Assembly: GCA_047620505.1 (NCBI GenBank) | Contig: JBLHKS010000013.1 | Location: forward strand, 4,012-68,011 | Length of the DNA stretch: 64,000 nucleotides | Direction: 5' to 3' | From: JBLHKS01 sp047620505 | GTDB lineage: Bacteria; Verrucomicrobiota; Verrucomicrobiia; Verrucomicrobiales; DEV007 | Shown: piece after piece, positions 35,046-43,470 of the stretch | Layout of the letters: every line of letters starts with the position of its first letter | Position numbering within the stretch: the first letter of the stretch is position 1 | Made by a program: the position numbers and the translations under genes | Notes under the pieces: model-generated | Database searches by the model: none | Told to the model about the DNA's origin: nothing | Seen by the model: the letters and a program-made list of their open reading frames with translations, nothing else

Positions 35046-36431
35046 TTATACTTTCGGTTCCCAACCCGGTCGATAATCGCGTTTCACGAATTTTGAAGCC
35101 TCAGGGTTGTCCGTGGACTTCATGTTAGGCCCGTCCCAATTGATCGGACGTCCCTCGCCGATATTCTGCGCGATGCAGCCGAGGAGGATGACTTCAGTAA
35201 GGTAGGCTGAGATCTCGAAATTCGAGTAAGCAGGCGTGCCATCCTTCATCATGTTGAACCACTCTTTCACGTGGCCAGGTGATCGCGGAATCGTCTGTGG
35301 GACCGCTTTGCACATCTCGTGATTGTTGCCAGAAACGTAGGTTTCCTCATCGTTGCGCTTTAGGAAAAACGAACCGCCGTAGTCGTCGCCCGAATAAAGT
35401 TCCCCCTCGTCGCCGATGATCAGCGCGCCGCTTGCCGGGAGTTTGCCCTGAGAAGCGACCACGTGTTTGGTCAGGTCCGGGTAGGGGCGGATTGGCCAGA
35501 ATTCCGGGCGTGGATTGCCCTCATACCAATAGAATTTGAGCGGTGGCCAACCTTCGCGCGCTGGAAAATCAAAGCGGATGCGCGAACTCAACGGGAACGT
35601 CTCCGGAAACTCGCGTGAAGAAAATTCGCACTCGATCCGAGTTGGGTAACCGAGTTTGAGCGCGCGAAACGGCATGTTGACCGTGTGGCAGGCCATGTCG
35701 CCCAGCGCGCCGGTACCGAAGTCCTTCCAACCCCGCCATTTGAACGTGTGGTAGACGCCTTTTTTAAAGGGCCGATCCTGCGCCGCCCCGAGCCAGAGAT
35801 CCCAGTCGAGGTTGTCGGGAACCGGATCGCTGCCTTCCGGACGAGCGACGCCCTGCGGCCAGACCGGACGGTTCGTCCAGACGTGGAGTTCCTTCGGCTT
35901 ACCGATCACTCCGCTGTGAATCACCTCGACCGAACGGCGAAGCCCATCACTAGAGCTGCCCTGGTTTCCCATCTGGGTCGCCAGTTTTTTCTCACGCGCG
36001 AGTTCGCGCATCGTCCGAGCTTCCCAGACCGTTTGGGTAAGCGGCTTCTGGACGTAGGCGTGCTTGCCCAGCTGCATCGCCATAATTCCGGCGCAGCCAT
36101 GCATGTGATCCGGCGTGGAAACCGTCACCGCATCGATCTCGCTCTCCATTTTCTCGAACATCTTCCGGAAGTCCTGAAACTTCGCGGCCTTCGGGAATTT
36201 TTCCGCCTTCTTGTTGAGCGTGTTTTTGTCGACATCGCAAAGAGCGACGATTTCGCCACCCTCAGCAGCTGCGTTGTTCGTATCGCTGTCCCCTTTTCCG
36301 CCGACGCCGATGCAGGCGACGCGGATTTTCGAGTTCAGGTTCTGCCCACGGACAATCGCGGGAAAACCGATCGTAGCTCCGGCGGCCAGGCCGGTGTTGC
36401 GCAAAAATTTGCGACGAGTTGAGTCAGTCAT
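35046..36431 (-). CDS. Gfo/Idh/MocA-family oxidoreductase with Tat signal
   Basis: 461 residues. A twin-arginine leader (STRRKFLRNTGLAAGATIGF) precedes an NAD(P)-binding Rossmann fold (IRVACIGVGGKGDSD), then the family EKP variant VQKPLTQTVWEA and a C-terminal DUF-type domain common in PVC bacteria (GALGDMACHTVNMPFRAL). These exported dehydrogenase-like proteins are tied to sugar modification; the substrate is not known. It lies 23 bases downstream of the DUF1080 gene on the same strand, so they form an operon. A palindrome copy at 36264 encodes NAAAEG. Confidence 0.85.
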   Translation of the reverse strand: MTDSTRRKFLRNTGLAAGATIGFPAIVRGQNLNSKIRVACIGVGGKGDSDTNNAAAEGGEIVALCDVDKNTLNKKAEKFPKAAKFQDFRKMFEKMESEIDAVTVSTPDHMHGCAGIMAMQLGKHAYVQKPLTQTVWEARTMRELAREKKLATQMGNQGSSSDGLRRSVEVIHSGVIGKPKELHVWTNRPVWPQGVARPEGSDPVPDNLDWDLWLGAAQDRPFKKGVYHTFKWRGWKDFGTGALGDMACHTVNMPFRALKLGYPTRIECEFSSREFPETFPLSSRIRFDFPAREGWPPLKFYWYEGNPRPEFWPIRPYPDLTKHVVASQGKLPASGALIIGDEGELYSGDDYGGSFFLKRNDEETYVSGNNHEMCKAVPQTIPRSPGHVKEWFNMMKDGTPAYSNFEISAYLTEVILLGCIAQNIGEGRPINWDGPNMKSTDNPEASKFVKRDYRPGWEPKV

Positions 36432-36454
36432 AATTTTGGGTTTGTTAGGGCGTT

Positions 36455-37507
36455 TTACTTGTTTTCGACAATCCAGACATTGCGATACTGAAGCGGGTTT
36501 CCGTGTCCCTGGAGCTTGATCGGGCCAGGCGTTCCCTCAGGTTGTTGCCTCGATCCGCCGGTCTTCCCGTCGATCACCAGTTTGTCGTGAATCAGCACGC
36601 CGTTGTGCCGCAAAGTCATCACCGCGTTCTTCGTTTTCTTCCCATCGGCATCCGCGACGGAGTTCGTGAACTCCACATCGTAGGTCTGCCAACTCAGAGG
36701 CGGAGCACACATGTTCACGAGCGGCTTAGCTTTGGTGTAAACGCCGCCGCACTCATTATTTTCCCCCTCAAGCCCGAATGAATCGAGGATCTGAACTTCG
36801 TAGTGATCGACCTGATAGAAGCCGCTGTTTCCGCGGCCCTGGCCACGCGCGGCGGGCTTGAAAGGAAGCATGAATTCGATGTGCATCGTGTAATTGCTGA
36901 ACTTGCCCTTCGTCTTGATGTCCTTCCCATCGGTGTTGAGAAGCTTCGTTCCCTCATCGAGTCGACCTCCAGCAAACGCGTCCGCGTTCGAGCCGTCGAA
37001 CAGGACCGTTGCGCCCTCTGGCGGCTTAGCTCCCATCGTGTCACTGACGCGAGTTGTTTTGGTCAGAGTGATCTCGTCGCCTCCGCTCTTGAGGGCAAAC
37101 TTATCACCTGTAATCGAGCCGGTGTAGGCCTTGTGGCCCGCCGGTGGAAACTCAGCAGCTGCTGAGAACTCGTCGGCCGATCCGGCGAGATATTTCCGAG
37201 TTCCTTCGGCAGGCGTGAACTTCGCAACCTTGCCTTCAAGCTTCCCCGCGAGCAGGCTCCGGTTCTTCTGATCCCAGCCTGCTCCCGGAAGCCCGCCGGT
37301 GTAGAGGACTGCCTGAAAATTGCCATCGCCCAGCGCGATCACATGTGCTCCGACCTTTTCACCGGCGTACTCGCCTTGGATTTTGAAGTCCAAAGGAAGC
37401 GTCTCGTCTTTCGAATCTGTCCAGAGACCGGGCTCTGCGATTGCGCTGGTTGAAAAGGCAAGGACGGCAAAACTGATGAAGAATTTGAATATGGGTTTTT
37501 CTAGCAT
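36455..37507 (-). CDS. Secreted DUF1080 (3-keto-disaccharide hydrolase-like) protein
   Basis: 350 residues with a signal peptide (MLEKPIFKFFISFAVLAFS...AIA). The first half is a beta-rich region (GEYAGEKVGAHVIALGDGNF). The second half is a DUF1080 domain starting at GATVLFDGSNADAF and ending in GHGNPLQYRNVWI, with GNSGFYQVDHYEVQILDS in the core. Family members cleave 3-keto-glycosides or bind sugars. Operon with the Gfo/Idh gene downstream, which could supply the oxidation step. The 16-bp form of the palindrome lies at 37151-37166. Confidence 0.85.
   Translation of the reverse strand: MLEKPIFKFFISFAVLAFSTSAIAEPGLWTDSKDETLPLDFKIQGEYAGEKVGAHVIALGDGNFQAVLYTGGLPGAGWDQKNRSLLAGKLEGKVAKFTPAEGTRKYLAGSADEFSAAAEFPPAGHKAYTGSITGDKFALKSGGDEITLTKTTRVSDTMGAKPPEGATVLFDGSNADAFAGGRLDEGTKLLNTDGKDIKTKGKFSNYTMHIEFMLPFKPAARGQGRGNSGFYQVDHYEVQILDSFGLEGENNECGGVYTKAKPLVNMCAPPLSWQTYDVEFTNSVADADGKKTKNAVMTLRHNGVLIHDKLVIDGKTGGSRQQPEGTPGPIKLQGHGNPLQYRNVWIVENK
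37151..37166. repeat. 16-bp form of the dispersed palindrome
   Basis: CTCAGCAGCTGCTGAG is a perfect 16-bp palindrome inside the DUF1080 gene (FSAAAEF). The outer bases differ from the copies at 30391 and 49894 but keep the symmetry. Confidence 0.9.
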
Positions 37508-37643
37508 CCGGATTCATAAACCGATCTCGGAAAATCGCCAACTTCGATAGCAGAATCTGGTCTAAGCGGGATGAATCCCACGGTTATGATGATCGGTCGT
37601 TTCCCTGGCTTGCTGACGCCAATCCCTGTGTCACTGTGATCCC

Positions 37644-37868
37644 GTGGCAACCAGTCTAGAGATCGATCCCCATCTGGTGGATGAAGCAAAGCGCCTTGGT
37701 CAGTTCGAGACCGGGAAGGACGCGGTCAATCATGCGTTGACGGAATTCATCCAGCATCGGAGGCAGCTGGATATTCTCAATTGGGAAGGAAAGGTCGATT
37801 TCTTCGAAGATTACGACCATAAAACTCTGCGCAATAAGCAGTGGAGATCGTGCGCCGGAATGAGGTAG
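37644..37868 (+). CDS. VapB-type antitoxin, apparently without its toxin
   Basis: 74 residues from a GTG start. The family pattern is plain: TSLEIDPHLVDEAKRLG (ribbon), ETGKDAVNHALTEFIQHRRQ (helix-helix), and the toxin-neutralising tail WEGKVDFFEDYDHKTLR. A VapC PIN gene would normally overlap the 3' end, but the next gene starts 52 bases later and is a heme protein, and no PIN text is seen. It is an orphan antitoxin, or it may cross-regulate another PIN toxin such as the one at 42718. Confidence 0.7.
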   Translation: MATSLEIDPHLVDEAKRLGQFETGKDAVNHALTEFIQHRRQLDILNWEGKVDFFEDYDHKTLRNKQWRSCAGMR

Positions 37869-37919
37869 TCGTTCCAATCAGCTCTCGACGCCCCGCCGAT
37901 TCCATGATGAGTTCCCCGC

Positions 37920-40730
37920 ATGCACGCTCGAAACTCCGTCCTGCTTCTTCTCCTTTTCGCCAGCAGCTGCTGGTCGCTCATTTCGGCCCAGGAACCGGAC
38001 GTCGGTGCCGATCAGATGCCGCGGATCCCGCCGAAGTCCGTTGAGGAAGCGCTGAAGGCGTTCGCGATTAAAGACGGGTTCCGGATCGAACTCGCTGCGA
38101 GCGAGCCGCTGACGACGGACCCGATCGCGATTTCGTTCGACGCGCAGGGGCGGATGTTCACGTGCGAGATGCGCGGTTACTCCGAGCGGCGGGACGAGAA
38201 CCTGGGGCGGATCCGGATGCTGACGGATGTCGATGGCGACGGGGTTTACGATGAGGCGACGACTTATGCCGAGGGGCTGCGCTGGCCGACGGCGATGATC
38301 TGTTGGGATGGCGGGGTTTTCGTGGGGGCGACGCCGGATATCTGGTGGTTCAAGGACACGAACGGCGATGGGGTCGCGGATGAGAAGAAGATCGTCTTCA
38401 CGGGGTTCGGTGCTGACACAGAACGGCTCAACGTGCAGGGCCTGATGAATAGTTTCACCTGGGGGCCGGACTGGCGGATTCACGGGGCAGCGGCGAGGCA
38501 CAGCGGGATGATCACGCGACCGGACGCGCCGGATGTCGAGGGGGTGAATTTGCGCGGGTATGATTTTTCGTTCGATCCGAAGAAGCTGGATCTGCGGCGG
38601 GAGATCGGCGGGGTGCAGTACGGGGCGACTTGGGATGACGATGGGATGCGTTACCTTTGCAGCAACAGTTCGCATTGCATTGCGATCATGTATTCTTGGC
38701 CGTGGGTCGGGCTGAATCTGCCGAATCCGAAAGTGTCGATCCCGGTCGATGGCGCGGCGGCGGAGGTTTATCGGACGAGCGAGGTGGAGCCTTGGCGAGT
38801 TGTCAGGACACGTTGGCGGGTTCAGGGCGCGGTGCGCGGGCCAGTCGAGGGTGGGGGACGTGATTCGGGATATTTCACGTCGGCGAGCGGGCTTTGCATT
38901 TATCGCGGGGACGCGTTGCCGGCTGAGTTTCGCGGGAATCTTTTTGTGGGCGATGTGGGGAGCAACCTGGTGCATCGCAAGTTGATCGAGAAGAGCGCGG
39001 ATCGAGTTCACCTCCTCGCGCGGCGTCCGGATGACGAGCAGAAGGTGGAGTTCTTAACTTCGACGGATAACTGGTTTCGCCCGGTGATGTGCAAGAACGG
39101 GCCGGACGGAGCGCTCTACATCGTGGATATGTATCGGGAGACGATCGAGCATCCGTGGTCGTTGCCGGAGAACCTTAAGAGGCATCTGGACTTGAACAGC
39201 GGGTTCAACAAAGGGCGGATCTGGCGGGTTGTGCCGGAGGATTGGGAGCGGCCGAATCCATTGGTTACGAGGGCGGCTCTGGAACACGAAAACGGCTGGA
39301 GGCGCGACATGGATGCTCAGCTCATTCATGCAAGCGGCAAGGTTGACAGTCTGGTGGCGGTCGCGCAGACGGCGGAGAGCGAGAAGGTGCGGATCTCTGC
39401 TCTCTACGGACTTTACGCGAACGGAAAACTCGATCAGCAGCTGCTGGAGAAGGCGCTGGTGGATCCGAGCCCATTGGTCAGACGACATGCGGTTCGGTTG
39501 GCTTCGCAGGTTCCGATTTCGCATGTGCTGTTGACGAAACTGGCGGCGGACAATGACCCATGGGTCCGGTTTGAGACTGCGCTTCTGCTGACGAAAATTG
39601 AAGCGGGTCCCGAACACGATTTGCTCACGAGCCTTCAGCTGATCGCAACGCAAGCTGACGGCGACGACTGGCAACTGGCGGCCGTGGTTGAAGCTCTGGC
39701 GAAGCGAGAGCAGATCGGAACTTTCTCCCTCCTATGGGAGCCCAAAGATCCGTTCTATGCAAAACTCGCGGCACGCGCGACGGCGGCCGAAGCCCCCAAG
39801 TTCGCTGAACGCTTAGCGAAAGAAGAGGATCTGAGAGTAGTCGTCTCCGTTTTGAAGGCGATGAAGAATCGGCCAAACGCCGATGCATTGAAGCCGCTGA
39901 TTGCGCGGGCGAAGGGCGAGAATTCCGCGAACGCAGTCTGGCTTTTGGGGCTCGATCCGAAGACGCCAGCTGAGGACTTCTGGAAACTCGTCGAGTCTAA
40001 TCCGGCAGTCAGTCTCGTCGCGCTGGAGGCGCTGCAGCGCAAAAAAGACTGGCAAATCGAGGCGCTCGCGCGCTGGACGAAGCTTCCTGCCAAGGCCCGA
40101 ACCCAGGTGCTCTCGAAACTCAGCTCTCAGCAGCTGCTGGACGCGGTTGAGGCGAAAACGATCGACTTTCGCGAGCTCCCGATCCCAACTCGGGCGACGC
40201 TGCGCGGCAGCAAGGACGCGAAGATCAAAGAACGCGCGTTGGCCCTGCTCGGCGAGCCTGACACGCGCACCAGGGACGAGGTCGCGAAGCAGTTCCGGCC
40301 AGCGCTGGATCTTGAAGGCGACGCGACTCGTGGGCTCAAGATTTTCACGGAGCGTTGCAACGTCTGCCACGAAAAACCCGGCTCGACCGACGCGAACGCG
40401 GGTCCGGCGCTGGCTTCATTCGTGAACAAGGGGGATGCGGCGTTGCTCGAAAATATCATCTCGCCAAACAAAGAAGTCGCTCCGCAATTCCTCGCCTGGC
40501 AGGTCGAGATGACGAACGGAACGCAGCTGGCAGGCTTACTCGGTCAGGAAACCGCCGACACGGTGACTCTCCAGCTTCAGGCGAAAATCCAGATGAAAAT
40601 CGAGCGCGCGAATATCAAATCGATGACGAATCTGAATATTTCGTTGATGCCGGAGGGGCTTGAAACCGACCTGACGTTGCAACAAATGGCCGACCTACTC
40701 GCATTCCTCCTCAGCCCGGGCGGGGACTGA
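37920..40730 (+). CDS. PVC-type membrane-bound dehydrogenase: propeller, HEAT repeats and c-type heme domain
   Basis: 936 residues with a signal peptide (MHARNSVLLLLLFASSCWSL). The N-terminal PVC glucose/sorbosone-dehydrogenase-like propeller (about 50-420) includes GYSERRDENLGRIRMLTDVD and DGALYIVDMYRETIEHPWSL. HEAT-like helical repeats fill about 430-790. The C-terminal heme domain has CNVCHEKPG near residue 813, with Met ligands not identified. The family is large in Verrucomicrobia and Planctomycetes and its substrates are unknown. The gene carries three palindrome copies (37962, 39436, 40129). Its last 36 bases overlap the end of the convergent pseudokinase gene. Confidence 0.85.
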   Translation: MHARNSVLLLLLFASSCWSLISAQEPDVGADQMPRIPPKSVEEALKAFAIKDGFRIELAASEPLTTDPIAISFDAQGRMFTCEMRGYSERRDENLGRIRMLTDVDGDGVYDEATTYAEGLRWPTAMICWDGGVFVGATPDIWWFKDTNGDGVADEKKIVFTGFGADTERLNVQGLMNSFTWGPDWRIHGAAARHSGMITRPDAPDVEGVNLRGYDFSFDPKKLDLRREIGGVQYGATWDDDGMRYLCSNSSHCIAIMYSWPWVGLNLPNPKVSIPVDGAAAEVYRTSEVEPWRVVRTRWRVQGAVRGPVEGGGRDSGYFTSASGLCIYRGDALPAEFRGNLFVGDVGSNLVHRKLIEKSADRVHLLARRPDDEQKVEFLTSTDNWFRPVMCKNGPDGALYIVDMYRETIEHPWSLPENLKRHLDLNSGFNKGRIWRVVPEDWERPNPLVTRAALEHENGWRRDMDAQLIHASGKVDSLVAVAQTAESEKVRISALYGLYANGKLDQQLLEKALVDPSPLVRRHAVRLASQVPISHVLLTKLAADNDPWVRFETALLLTKIEAGPEHDLLTSLQLIATQADGDDWQLAAVVEALAKREQIGTFSLLWEPKDPFYAKLAARATAAEAPKFAERLAKEEDLRVVVSVLKAMKNRPNADALKPLIARAKGENSANAVWLLGLDPKTPAEDFWKLVESNPAVSLVALEALQRKKDWQIEALARWTKLPAKARTQVLSKLSSQQLLDAVEAKTIDFRELPIPTRATLRGSKDAKIKERALALLGEPDTRTRDEVAKQFRPALDLEGDATRGLKIFTERCNVCHEKPGSTDANAGPALASFVNKGDAALLENIISPNKEVAPQFLAWQVEMTNGTQLAGLLGQETADTVTLQLQAKIQMKIERANIKSMTNLNISLMPEGLETDLTLQQMADLLAFLLSPGGD

Positions 40731-42632
40731 TTCTTCGTCTTCGTTTTCGTCGACTTCGAGCTCGTTAGTCAACTGTGGGGACAGCAGCTGCTGGTCGCCG
40801 GAAACTGGGAGGAGGTTCTTCGGCGGCGATGAGCCAGGTGTCGAAATTTCCTCGGCCATGTACGGATTTTGACCGGCTCCCGGCGATTCGTTAGAGGGGC
40901 GATTGACCATGTAGCTGAGCCCCAAGGCCAGCGTGAGCACAAGCGCAGCTGCGGTGGCGATGAGGCCCGCCGGGACCTTTGGAATCGCGGCTGCGCGCCA
41001 GGCTTCGGCATCTCGAAACGGCCGAAGCACGTTGGAACGCCAGGTCGGCTTTTTACCCGGTTTATGGCCGATTGCGCGGCTGAGGTCGCCGAGCAGCGAG
41101 GCGCGAACCCAGCTTGCGGTGCGAAAATGGCGTAGCGAGGCGCGCTGAATCGCGAACTTCACGGTCGGTCGAGTGAGCTCGCGGTGACTGAGGAGTCGGG
41201 CGACGAGTTCGGAGAATCGGACTTCCTGGGGAAAGCCAATGATCCAGCGCATGAGGACGGCTTTGTGGTCGTTCTGATAGTGGGCCGGATCCTGAAGGTG
41301 AAGAAATCCGGTCGGCAGGGCGCGGAGACGAGCGACGTAAGCGCCGGGTTTTCTGAGCCAGTCAAAATCGTCCATGGCGATCGCGCCCGGGGTTGAGGAT
41401 ATCAGGAAAACATCCGCGGGGTGAAGCGATGGAATGATCAATCCGCCTCGCTCAGCGCTTCGAATTGCGGCATCGATCTTCCGAGCGGCAGTGATGATGT
41501 GTTCGAGCGGCAGGCCGGCTCCGACGCGGTCGAGGATCTCGGCCAGACTGGGTCCATCGGGCATGCTTTCGGCGTAAACGCGGCAGCCGTTGATTTCCCA
41601 GGAATCGACGATCGGAAGCACGGGGCGATTCGGCTTAGGTTCGTCGTGGAGGCGCTCGGCCTGGTCGGAAATCTTCAGCAGAGTTTTGCCGGCGACGGAT
41701 GGAGGCGGAAGGATGTGGAGGAAGACCGAGCGGCCGGTGAATTCGTCTCGCGCCGGAATCATCGTGGGTCTGCGGGAGTCGCGACCAGCCTTGGCGAGCG
41801 TGTATTGGCTGGGGAGTTCCTCTTCGGACACGATCCAGGAAAGGCAGATCCGTTTGTGCGGCAGCCGGTCGAGAACCCGCATGGCGCTCGGATGAATCGG
41901 CCGCATTCCGATTTCTTCGTCGCAGACGACGATGAGCTCTCTCAGGCGTTCGAGGTCGAAGATCCGTTTTTCGATATCTGAGTGGAAAAGGCGGTCGAAG
42001 AAATGAGCGATCGGCCCGGAGGCGGCGAGTTGCGGAATTTGTGAGAGGTCGCGATCGACCAGATTATAATAGCTCGTCACCCACTCGCCGGTCGCGGCGT
42101 AAAACCAGACGATCGCGAGCTGACGCAGCCAGTGAACCCACTCGCTGGTTTCGTGCTCGTGGCCGACGTGGAATTCGCAGGCGGCGAACCCGGTAAAAAT
42201 GTCTTCGCCGACTCTCCAGATGTAAATGCTGCGTGGATCGAAGAAGAATTCGATCTCCCCACGTTCGTAAGCCAGAACGACGGTCTCCAGCAGCTGCTGG
42301 ACGACTTCCAGGAAAAGCGGAGCCGGCAAGCCGCCGAGTTCCTCAACCGCTGCATCGAGACTTCGGCCAGGAAGGACCTCGAAGACTCCGGTGACTTTTC
42401 CGCCCTTGATTTTGAACTCATGGAGATCGGCGAGCCCCGGAATCGGGTCTTCCATGAGGTCTTTCGCGAGTTCGCGGAGGCGTTTCCGCCAAGCGGTTTT
42501 GGCACCGCCGCCCGGGATAGGGAATTGTTTGTAGCCGACAAATCTTCCGTACTCGCAGGAATACTCCGTCACGTGCGGTCTGGGGCCCTCCGATTTAAGA
42601 AGGTACAGAGAATGTGAAGAGTCCTCAGTCAT
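40695..42632 (-). CDS. Membrane protein with two pseudokinase-like domains
   Basis: 645 residues. Two degenerate kinase-like folds are followed by one transmembrane helix near residues 549-572 (GLIATAAALVLTLALGLSYM) and a short acidic extracytoplasmic tail. The first fold keeps a catalytic-loop-like FDPRSIYIW, and the second has LHPADVFLI and MDDFDWLRK; HRD and DFG are absent. The second domain resembles that of 28703-32359. The long cytoplasmic part with little outside suggests a sensing or scaffolding role. Palindrome copies are at 40783 and 42289. It is convergent with the heme protein, with a 36-base tail overlap. Confidence 0.6.
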   Translation of the reverse strand: MTEDSSHSLYLLKSEGPRPHVTEYSCEYGRFVGYKQFPIPGGGAKTAWRKRLRELAKDLMEDPIPGLADLHEFKIKGGKVTGVFEVLPGRSLDAAVEELGGLPAPLFLEVVQQLLETVVLAYERGEIEFFFDPRSIYIWRVGEDIFTGFAACEFHVGHEHETSEWVHWLRQLAIVWFYAATGEWVTSYYNLVDRDLSQIPQLAASGPIAHFFDRLFHSDIEKRIFDLERLRELIVVCDEEIGMRPIHPSAMRVLDRLPHKRICLSWIVSEEELPSQYTLAKAGRDSRRPTMIPARDEFTGRSVFLHILPPPSVAGKTLLKISDQAERLHDEPKPNRPVLPIVDSWEINGCRVYAESMPDGPSLAEILDRVGAGLPLEHIITAARKIDAAIRSAERGGLIIPSLHPADVFLISSTPGAIAMDDFDWLRKPGAYVARLRALPTGFLHLQDPAHYQNDHKAVLMRWIIGFPQEVRFSELVARLLSHRELTRPTVKFAIQRASLRHFRTASWVRASLLGDLSRAIGHKPGKKPTWRSNVLRPFRDAEAWRAAAIPKVPAGLIATAAALVLTLALGLSYMVNRPSNESPGAGQNPYMAEEISTPGSSPPKNLLPVSGDQQLLSPQLTNELEVDENEDEESVPARAEEECE

Positions 42633-42717
42633 TAAGAATGAGGACGTTTAAAGTAAAGTTTATAAATTATCAACCAAGAGCATTAGTTTTTATAAAATTC
42701 TCAGATGTGAAAATTGG

Positions 42718-43149
42718 TCAGTGGTTTTCAACGGTCCAATCTTCAACCCGCAGACCGGGAACGCGGGCGAAGTCACGGAGATTGCGGCTCAGGAGAGTGA
42801 GGTTGTTGGCGATCGCGATGGCGGCGATTCGGAGATCCATCACGTTTACTCGAAGATTACCCGGAAAGTTATGAAATACCGCTTGTTCCCTCTCTTCGAA
42901 TGCGACCACCGTAAAACGTTGATAATCGATGAATGCGCGCTGCATCAAATTGTAGCCCAAGCGCAATTGAACCTCATTTCGGGCATTCTGAATCGCTTTG
43001 TGTGCTCCGATCGCCTGCTCATGAAAAGTGATGATCGACGCGGCAAAATCGTGATCATCATGTTTGGCCATTTTGCTGAGCAAGATCGTCGAGTTCGATC
43101 CCATTCTTTGTAGCAGAGAAAAATGATCCGAATCCAGCAGAAAAGTCAT
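42718..43149 (-). CDS. VapC-like PIN-domain toxin
   Basis: 143 residues. PIN landmarks are present: MTFLLDSDHFSLL (first Asp pair), SIITFHEQAIG (conserved Glu), VMDLRIAAIAIANN (Asp followed by the alanine-rich helix), and LLSRNLRDFARVPGLRVEDW (the TxNxxDF-like end). PIN toxins cut RNA, often initiator tRNA. Its ATG overlaps the stop of the upstream small gene by four bases (ATGA), typical of a toxin-antitoxin operon. The region is AT-rich. Confidence 0.75.
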   Translation of the reverse strand: MTFLLDSDHFSLLQRMGSNSTILLSKMAKHDDHDFAASIITFHEQAIGAHKAIQNARNEVQLRLGYNLMQRAFIDYQRFTVVAFEEREQAVFHNFPGNLRVNVMDLRIAAIAIANNLTLLSRNLRDFARVPGLRVEDWTVENH

Positions 43150-43382
43150 TGGCTCTCCGGCTCAGAATCCGAAATGATCTGGATACCCGATTCGGTGCGA
43201 ACCTCATCGCAATAACCACGGAAAGCCGCCCAGGTTTCGTCATCAACATCCGCCATTGATCCTGCCACGTCCCGCCATCCCTTCTTCGGCTGGGTCTGAT
43301 CGATACGAGCGCGGAGATCTCCGACTTCGCGTTCCAGGAATTCAATTCGTTCGTTTAATTCGACCAGTGAAGCTTCCGCCAT
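43146..43382 (-). CDS. Probable antitoxin partner of the PIN toxin
   Basis: 78 residues. The N-terminal third is a short coiled coil (LVELNERIEFLEREVGDLRA); the rest is acidic (VDDETWAAFRGYCDEVRTE) and could wrap the toxin. It shows no ribbon-helix-helix, AbrB or Phd signature, so it is not a standard VapB. The role is inferred from the four-base overlap with the PIN gene. Confidence 0.55.
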   Translation of the reverse strand: MAEASLVELNERIEFLEREVGDLRARIDQTQPKKGWRDVAGSMADVDDETWAAFRGYCDEVRTESGIQIISDSEPESQ

Positions 43383-43470
43383 CCGGCCAAGTTAGCTGGA
43401 AATCGCATCCAGGCAAATTCCCGTACCGAACTCCTGGGCTCTCCCGTCAGCAGCTGCTAGAATCCACCCT

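Noticed and set aside
37878..39011. 377-codon minus-strand frame opposite the PVC heme protein
   Set aside because: Proline/Arg-rich shadow of the propeller coding strand.
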